DNA of 64,000 nt, taken from NCBI RefSeq assembly GCF_011355085.1, contig NZ_VXCP01000033.1, positions 1 to 64,000 on the forward strand. The letters run 5' to 3'. Positions 58,961-64,000 of the stretch are shown here, in pieces. How positions within the stretch are numbered: the stretch's first letter is position 1; every line of letters begins with the position of its first letter. The position numbers and the translations under genes are program-made. Source of the stretch: Pseudomonas akapageensis (GTDB lineage: Bacteria; Pseudomonadota; Gammaproteobacteria; Pseudomonadales; Pseudomonadaceae). The notes below the pieces were generated by a model, which made no database searches, was not told the DNA's origin, and saw only the letters and a list, made by a program, of their open reading frames with translations.

Positions 58961-61684
58961 ATGACTGATCTGTCCCGCATGCAAGGGTTTAACAGCCAGG
59001 CGACCCCGACACTGGAGGGGCGATTCTATCGTCCGCCATTGCCCGAAGGTCACGTCGCGCGCGCGCGATTGTGCGAGCGCTTGAGCGCAGGCCTGGGCGG
59101 TCGTTTGCTGTTGGTCAGTGCACCGGCGGGTTTTGGCAAGAGCTCGCTGGCGATCGAATTCTGCCAAGGGCTGCCGAGCATGTGGCAGAGCCTTTGGCTG
59201 GACCTGAGCCGGCGCGACAGTGATCCGGGGCGCTTCCTCGAGCGTCTGCTCGAAGGCTTGCAGCAACACTTCCCGCAGTTGGGTAGCCAGGCGTTGGGGT
59301 TCCTGAAAATGCGCCAACGCCACCAGCCCTTCGCCTTCGAAGAATGGCTCGACGGTTTGCTCGACGAATTGTCAGGGCAGTTGTCGTCCAGTCATCCGGT
59401 GCTGCTGGTACTGGACGATTACCACCTGGCCCAGGGGCCAGTGCTGGATCGCTGCCTGCAGTTCTTTCTCAATCATTTGCCCGCCGGGTTGGTGGTGCTG
59501 GTGACCAGCCGCCAGCGTCCGGATTGGCACCTGGCGCGGTTGCGCCTGTCCCGGCAGCTGGTCGAGCTCAATGAGCAGGACCTGCGCTTGACCAACGATG
59601 AATTCCTGGCCGTGCTAGGCCCGCACCGCGCCCGGTTGCGCGGCCAATCCCTGGATAACCTGATCCAGCGCAGCGAGGGCTGGGTGGCCGGGCTGCGGTT
59701 CTGGTTGCTGGCAGCGGCCGAAGCCGGCGCTGAGGCCGCGCTGCCTCAGGTGCTGCATGGGGGCGAAGGGTTGATCAGGGATTACCTGCTCGAAGAGGTG
59801 ATCGAGCGCCTGCCCCAGGAAGTCCAGGCGTTCCTGTTCGATACCGCTTGCCAGGAGCGTTTTTGCAGCGAACTGTGCGACGCCATGCGCGAAGCTCACG
59901 ACAGCGAGCAGATTCTGCATTACCTGCATGCGCACCAGGTGTTTCTGGTGCCGCTGGACGAACACGGTCACTGGTTTCGTTATCACCATCTGTTTTCCGA
60001 CCTGCTGCGCACACGCCCGGCCAGCGTTTCGGCACCCAGCCTGCACTTGCGTGCCTGCCGCTGGTTCAACACCCAGGGTTTGCTAGACGAAGCGATCGAG
60101 CAGGCCCTGCGTGCCGGGCATCTGGATGTGGCGGCCAACCTGGTGCAGAACCTGTCCGAAGAGCAGCTGCTGGCCGAGCAGAACATCGGCATGTTGCTGC
60201 GCTGGAAGATGGACTTGCCCGAAAGCCTGCTCAGCAGCACCCCGCGCCTGATCGTGCTCTACAGTTGGGCGCTGGCTCTGGCGTGCCAGCTCGATGCTGC
60301 CGAAGAACTGGCCAGCCAGTTGAGCAATTTCCTGCCAGCTCCTTCGGCGACCGCGCAAAAATCGATGCTGGCCCAGTGGCTGGCCTTGAGCGGCATCATT
60401 GCCCGGGGGCGGGGTAACCGCGAACTGACCCTGGCCTACTGCAGCGAGGCGCTGCAGAGCCTGCCACGCAAGCGCTACGGCCAACGCCTGATGTGCCTGT
60501 CGACCTTGTCAAACCTGGCGATCGTCGACAACGACTTCTGGCGTGCACGGGGCTGGAACCGTGAAGCCCTGGAAATGGCCCAACGCGTCGGCAACCCGCT
60601 GTTCGAAGCGCTGGCCCATTATGATCGGGCCCGGGTCCTGCACGCTCGCGGAGAGGTATTGCGCGCGCTCGACGAGGTCCGCCAGGGGCTGCAGCGCTTG
60701 CAAGGGCTGTCGGCGCAGCGCCTTTACTCGATAAGGGCGCGGCTGACCTTGTATGAAGGGTTTCTGCTGGTCGTGCGTCTCGAGAACGGGGCCGGTCGCA
60801 TCCGGCTGCACGCAGGCCTGGTCGAAGCACGGGCTTGTCGGGATGTCAGCGTCTTGATCGGCCATTGCGTGATCGCCTGGCTCGATGGTCGGGAAGGTCG
60901 ATACGCCGAAGCTTTTGCCGAGCTGGCCGAAGCCGAGCGCTTGATGCACATATGGGACGTGCCGCCGGTTTTCTACCTGGCCATGATCACCCAGGTCAAA
61001 TGCGAGCTGTGGCTGGCCCAGGGGCGTACCGATCTGGCCGAGGCCTGGCTGGTGCGACTGGCCCATACCTACGGTGGCGAGCATGCCGCCCCCGCGCCGG
61101 AGTTTCACCCGCAACTGCCATTGCACATTGAACTGCTGCAGGCGTCGCTCGATCGCACCCAGCAACGCTTGCCGCAAGCCGAGCAGCGCCTGCAGGCGCT
61201 GGTCGAACGCGGCAAGGCCAGCGGGGCGCAGCTATTGTGCGTCAATGCCTTGAATCAGTGGATCGGCCTGTTGCTGGGCAGCGGTCGTGAAAACCAGGCC
61301 AGGCAATTGTTCCCGCAAAGTCTCATGGCTGCCCAGGGCGGCGCTCTACAACCTTTCCAACGACTGATCGCCGACCACCCGGCCTGGCTGCGCGAGCAGT
61401 TGCAGCACAGCCCGAAATGCCCGGTGACCACCGCACTGCTGGCGCTGCTGCCGGCCAGTGAGCCTCATGAGGTGCCCGCCTGCAGCAACGATCAACTCAG
61501 TGCTCGGGAGCTTTCGGTCTTGCAGCTGATTGCCCAGGGATACTCGAACCAGGAAATCAGCAATCGGCTGTTCATTTCCTTGCACACGGTCAAGACCCAT
61601 GCCAGTCATATCAATGGCAAGCTGGGCGTCGAGCGGCGCACCCAGGCCGTGGCCAGGGCCAAGGAGCTTGGCTTGTTGGGCTGA
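58961..61684 (+). CDS. MalT-like LuxR-family transcriptional activator
   Basis: A 907-residue large ATP-binding regulator of the LuxR family (MalT-like). The P-loop SAPAGFGKSS lies at residues 53-62 and the sensor/domain core LVLDDYHLAQG is near 155. A long helical-repeat region follows, then a C-terminal HTH with ELSVLQLIAQGYSNQEISN and LHTVKTHASHINGKLGV. Members activate catabolic genes on binding an effector; here the DUF1302-DUF1329 pair or the acyl-CoA ligase is a plausible target. ATG 58961 is preferred over the frame open from 58847. Confidence 0.9.
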   Translation: MTDLSRMQGFNSQATPTLEGRFYRPPLPEGHVARARLCERLSAGLGGRLLLVSAPAGFGKSSLAIEFCQGLPSMWQSLWLDLSRRDSDPGRFLERLLEGLQQHFPQLGSQALGFLKMRQRHQPFAFEEWLDGLLDELSGQLSSSHPVLLVLDDYHLAQGPVLDRCLQFFLNHLPAGLVVLVTSRQRPDWHLARLRLSRQLVELNEQDLRLTNDEFLAVLGPHRARLRGQSLDNLIQRSEGWVAGLRFWLLAAAEAGAEAALPQVLHGGEGLIRDYLLEEVIERLPQEVQAFLFDTACQERFCSELCDAMREAHDSEQILHYLHAHQVFLVPLDEHGHWFRYHHLFSDLLRTRPASVSAPSLHLRACRWFNTQGLLDEAIEQALRAGHLDVAANLVQNLSEEQLLAEQNIGMLLRWKMDLPESLLSSTPRLIVLYSWALALACQLDAAEELASQLSNFLPAPSATAQKSMLAQWLALSGIIARGRGNRELTLAYCSEALQSLPRKRYGQRLMCLSTLSNLAIVDNDFWRARGWNREALEMAQRVGNPLFEALAHYDRARVLHARGEVLRALDEVRQGLQRLQGLSAQRLYSIRARLTLYEGFLLVVRLENGAGRIRLHAGLVEARACRDVSVLIGHCVIAWLDGREGRYAEAFAELAEAERLMHIWDVPPVFYLAMITQVKCELWLAQGRTDLAEAWLVRLAHTYGGEHAAPAPEFHPQLPLHIELLQASLDRTQQRLPQAEQRLQALVERGKASGAQLLCVNALNQWIGLLLGSGRENQARQLFPQSLMAAQGGALQPFQRLIADHPAWLREQLQHSPKCPVTTALLALLPASEPHEVPACSNDQLSARELSVLQLIAQGYSNQEISNRLFISLHTVKTHASHINGKLGVERRTQAVARAKELGLLG

Positions 61685-61711
61685 GCACGACACTCGGTGG
61701 TTGCCACAGCC

Positions 61712-61727
61712 TTTACGTTAACGTAAA
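61712..61727. promoter_or_regulatory. Perfect 16-bp palindrome TTTACGTTAACGTAAA
   Basis: The palindrome is centred in the 79-base gap between the LuxR gene and the sigma-54 activator. Its form equals the recalled consensus of the MerR-family regulator LiuR, which controls branched-chain amino acid and fatty-acid degradation genes; no LiuR gene lies in the window. Confidence 0.6.
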
Positions 61728-61763
61728 TATAGACAAGCTGTGCGTACCGATCCGGAGCGACAC

Positions 61764-63668
61764 ATGAACGTCATAAAAACAATAAATGGCAACCTGCCCC
61801 AGGATGCCCGTCTGGCCCGTGAAAAACTGAACATCGATGGCCAACTGCCCGATGGCATTCTGCGTGCCGAAATCGATGCCTCATGGCGACGCAGCCTGGG
61901 CCATGGCGTGCACTGCAATAGCCGTACGGCGCTCGACCTGGAGTCGGCATCGAGTCTCGATGTGCTGCTGGCCAGCAATCGCCTGCTGCTCGATGCAGCT
62001 GCGGCCGAGGTCGATTACCTCAAGGCGCGCCAGGGCAAGGAAGGCTTGATCATCCTGGCCAATGCCGATGCCACCATCCTGGCGGTCGAAGGCCGCTCCG
62101 AAGACCTCAAGCGCAGTGGGCTGGACGATATCGCCCTGGGCACCTGCTGGAGCGAAGCGGTGCGCGGCACCAATGCGCTCGGCACCGCACTGGTGGAAGC
62201 GCGCACGGTGCAGATCGACTGCGGCGAGCACTACCTCGACAGGTTGAGCGATTTTTCCTGCACCTCGGTACCGATTCACTGCCCGCAGGGTGACCTGCTC
62301 GGCGTACTCGACCTCACGCGCCAAGGGCCGCTGGGTCGCGTCCAGGACAGCACCGCGCTGCTCTCGCTGGCGGTCAGTCAGATCGAGGGGCGCCTGTTCA
62401 ATGCCAGCTACCCGGACCAGATCGTGCTGGCGTTTCACAGCCGCCGCCAATACCTCGATTCGCCCTGGCAGGGCCTGCTGGCGCTGGATCTGGAAGGTCG
62501 CATTCTTGCGGTCAGCAACCAGGCCTGCCAGCTACTCAAAGACTCGCGCATCAGCTTGATTGGCCAGCGCTGCGACAATTTTCTCGGCATGCGCCTGGAT
62601 CAGTGGCTGGCGCGCATCGCCCAGGGCGGCATCAACACGGTCGAAACCGCCAAGGGCTCCTTCTTCTACAAGGCCCTGCAGGTTCCACTGCGGCCCATCA
62701 GCGTCGCCGGTACGCTCAAGCGTCCCGCCAAGGTCGTGCCCGGCCAGCCCGACCTGGACTCCCTGGGCATGGGCAACAGCCGCTATAGCCGTGCGTTGCG
62801 CATGGCGCGCCAGGGCCTGGCCAATGAATTGCCGGTGCTGCTGCTGGGCGAAACCGGCAGCGGCAAGGAAGTGGTCGCGCGAGCCCTGCACATGGCCGGT
62901 GCGCGCAGTGAAAAACCCTTTGTCGCAGTCAATTGCGCGGCAATTCCCGAAGGCTTGATCGAGTCGGAGTTGTTCGGATATCGCGAAGGCGCCTTCACCG
63001 GCTCTCGCCGCGGTGGCGTGGTTGGCCGCCTGCAACAGGCCCATGGCGGCACGCTGTTCCTCGATGAGATCGGCGACATGCCCCTGGCCTTGCAAGCGCG
63101 TTTGCTACGGGTGTTGCAGGAACGCAAGGTCGCCCCGCTGGGGGCTGCCGAAGAGCAGGATCTGGATGTGGCGATCATCTGCGCCACCCACCGTGACCTC
63201 AAACGTCAGGTGGAAGACAAGCAGTTTCGCGAAGACCTCTACTACCGGGTCAACGGCATCAGCGTGCAGTTGCCGGCACTGCGCGAACGCGACGATCTGA
63301 GCCAACTGATTTCGAGTCTGTTGACCAAACTGGGTGCCGGCACGGTGAAACTGTCGAGCGAGCTGTCCGAGTTGTTCGCCCACTACCACTGGCCGGGCAA
63401 CATTCGCCAACTGGAGATGGTCTTGCGCACACTGCTGGCGATGCGTGAAGAGCATGAAACCGAGCTGGGTCTCGAGCACTTGCCCGACAGCATGCTCGAG
63501 GAATTGAGTGCGGTAGAACGGCCCCAGAGCGGGCGCATCCGCGACAATGAGCTGGAGTTGATCCGTCAGTCCCTGGAGCAGCATCAAGGCAATGTCTCCG
63601 CTGCTGCCGATGCCCTGGGCATCAGCCGCGCGACCCTGTATCGCAAGCTCAAGCAGTTGCACAGCTGA
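61764..63668 (+). CDS. Sigma-54-dependent activator, AcoR-like
   Basis: A 634-residue enhancer-binding protein. The N-terminal region has a GAF-like sensor (GTCWSEAVRGTNALGTALVE is the typical AcoR-class segment) and a PAS-like stretch (GLLALDLEGRILAVSNQA). The AAA+ domain has Walker A GETGSGKE (residues 362-369), the sigma-54 contact loop GAFTG (409-413) and LFLDEIGDMP. A Fis-type HTH closes the protein (VSAAADALGISRATLYRKLKQL). ATG 61764 has GGAG seven bases upstream. The ABC exporter gene starts on its stop codon. Confidence 0.92.
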   Translation: MNVIKTINGNLPQDARLAREKLNIDGQLPDGILRAEIDASWRRSLGHGVHCNSRTALDLESASSLDVLLASNRLLLDAAAAEVDYLKARQGKEGLIILANADATILAVEGRSEDLKRSGLDDIALGTCWSEAVRGTNALGTALVEARTVQIDCGEHYLDRLSDFSCTSVPIHCPQGDLLGVLDLTRQGPLGRVQDSTALLSLAVSQIEGRLFNASYPDQIVLAFHSRRQYLDSPWQGLLALDLEGRILAVSNQACQLLKDSRISLIGQRCDNFLGMRLDQWLARIAQGGINTVETAKGSFFYKALQVPLRPISVAGTLKRPAKVVPGQPDLDSLGMGNSRYSRALRMARQGLANELPVLLLGETGSGKEVVARALHMAGARSEKPFVAVNCAAIPEGLIESELFGYREGAFTGSRRGGVVGRLQQAHGGTLFLDEIGDMPLALQARLLRVLQERKVAPLGAAEEQDLDVAIICATHRDLKRQVEDKQFREDLYYRVNGISVQLPALRERDDLSQLISSLLTKLGAGTVKLSSELSELFAHYHWPGNIRQLEMVLRTLLAMREEHETELGLEHLPDSMLEELSAVERPQSGRIRDNELELIRQSLEQHQGNVSAAADALGISRATLYRKLKQLHS

Positions 63669-64000
63669 TGCAAAGACTGATTACCCGACTGATCGACAGC
63701 AAGGACCCGCAGACACTGCAGCACTCCCTGCAATGGCTGTACGGCTTCGTGCGCCCCCACCGCCTGGCCATTGCCGGCCTGCTGGGGTTGTCGTTGTGCG
63801 CGTCCTTGCTGGTGCTGGTGCAACCCTGGCTGACCAAGCTGCTGATCGATGATGGTCTGCTGGCGCGGAACTTTTCCCAACTCGTGCTGATTGCCGGACT
63901 GATGATTGCCGCGGGCCTGATCGGCACGTTGCTCTCCGGGGTCAACCGCTACCTGCATACCCGCTTGTCCGGGCGCATCCTGTTTGCCTTGCGCGACGAG
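63668..64000 (+). CDS. ABC exporter (partial, N-terminal transmembrane part)
   Basis: The reading frame starts at ATG 63668, overlapping the preceding TGA by one base, and is open through the end of the window, giving 111 residues. It begins MQRLITRLIDSKDPQTLQ, with transmembrane helices near residues 30-58 and 70-95, and ends at LSGRILFALRDE, the cytosolic coupling-helix region of type I ABC exporters. The nucleotide-binding domain lies beyond the window. The AcoR-type regulator next to it suggests dedicated control. A link to quinohaem amine-dehydrogenase export clusters is possible but unsupported here. Confidence 0.8.
   Translation, partial: MQRLITRLIDSKDPQTLQHSLQWLYGFVRPHRLAIAGLLGLSLCASLLVLVQPWLTKLLIDDGLLARNFSQLVLIAGLMIAAGLIGTLLSGVNRYLHTRLSGRILFALRDE

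Noticed and set aside
1..64000. CRISPR array or prophage
   Set aside because: No evenly spaced direct repeats with unique spacers, and no integrase, capsid or tail genes were seen; repeats present are palindromic interspersed elements.

Overview
The window is a chromosomal segment of a Pseudomonas, most likely from the fluorescens/putida side of the genus. Evidence is the high GC content, the Pseudomonas-type gene complement, and repeat families typical of that group. Gene order from about 4 to 47 kb closely follows the P. aeruginosa PAO1 segment that carries mksFEB, rimI, carbonic anhydrase, ychF-pth-rplY-prs-ispE-lolB, hemA-prfA-prmC-moeB-murI-pagL, phrB, hemH, uraA-upp-hpt and mqoB (recalled synteny, not computed). 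No prophage, insertion sequence, plasmid gene or CRISPR array was seen.

Layout. 0.2-3.8 kb holds a PqiAB/LetAB-type intermembrane lipid-transport operon with PqiA split in two and a six-domain MCE protein. 3.9-8.7 kb is an mksFEB condensin operon on the minus strand. 8.9-10.8 kb holds a diverged holD (DNA polymerase III psi), rimI and a beta-carbonic anhydrase. 10.9-14.5 kb holds sodC, an unknown secreted protein, an M15-like peptidase, a DUF6124 gene, repeats, a possibly transcribed structured non-coding stretch and tRNA-Met. 14.6-19.8 kb holds an Fsr-type exporter and an unrecognised three-gene envelope operon. 20.1-26.9 kb is a minus-strand housekeeping run with tRNA-Gln. 27.1-32.4 kb is the hemA-prfA-prmC-moeB-murI run followed by pagL. 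32.4-37.6 kb is a probable light/photodamage module: photolyase, a class II LitR-like MerR regulator, YbgA, an FAD protein and an epimerase, with a striking operator array. 37.6-44.4 kb holds hemH, pyrimidine and purine salvage (uraA, upp, hpt), small proteins and mqo. 45-52.6 kb holds assorted small and housekeeping genes, including a SRAP protein with altered active-site residues and a GDT1-type manganese exporter behind a yybP-ykoY riboswitch. 52.7-64 kb holds a LysE exporter, an AlkK-like acyl-CoA ligase, a DUF1302/DUF1329 outer-envelope pair, a MalT-like LuxR regulator, an AcoR-like sigma-54 activator and the start of an ABC exporter.

How it fits together. Most of the window is conserved core genome: translation termination (prfA, prmC), tetrapyrrole synthesis (hemA, hemH), cell wall (murI), isoprenoids (ispE), nucleotide salvage and lipoprotein sorting (lolB). 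The best candidates for under-described biology are the three-gene envelope operon (15973-19840), the LitR-type light module with its paired TGTACA operators (35378-35451), the AlkK-DUF1302-DUF1329-LuxR block (53455-61684) with its palindromic sites, the SRAP variant (48093-48713), and a candidate structured RNA or repeat upstream of the DUF6124 gene. Functional statements rest on motifs visible in the translated sequence and on recalled family knowledge. No database search was possible.
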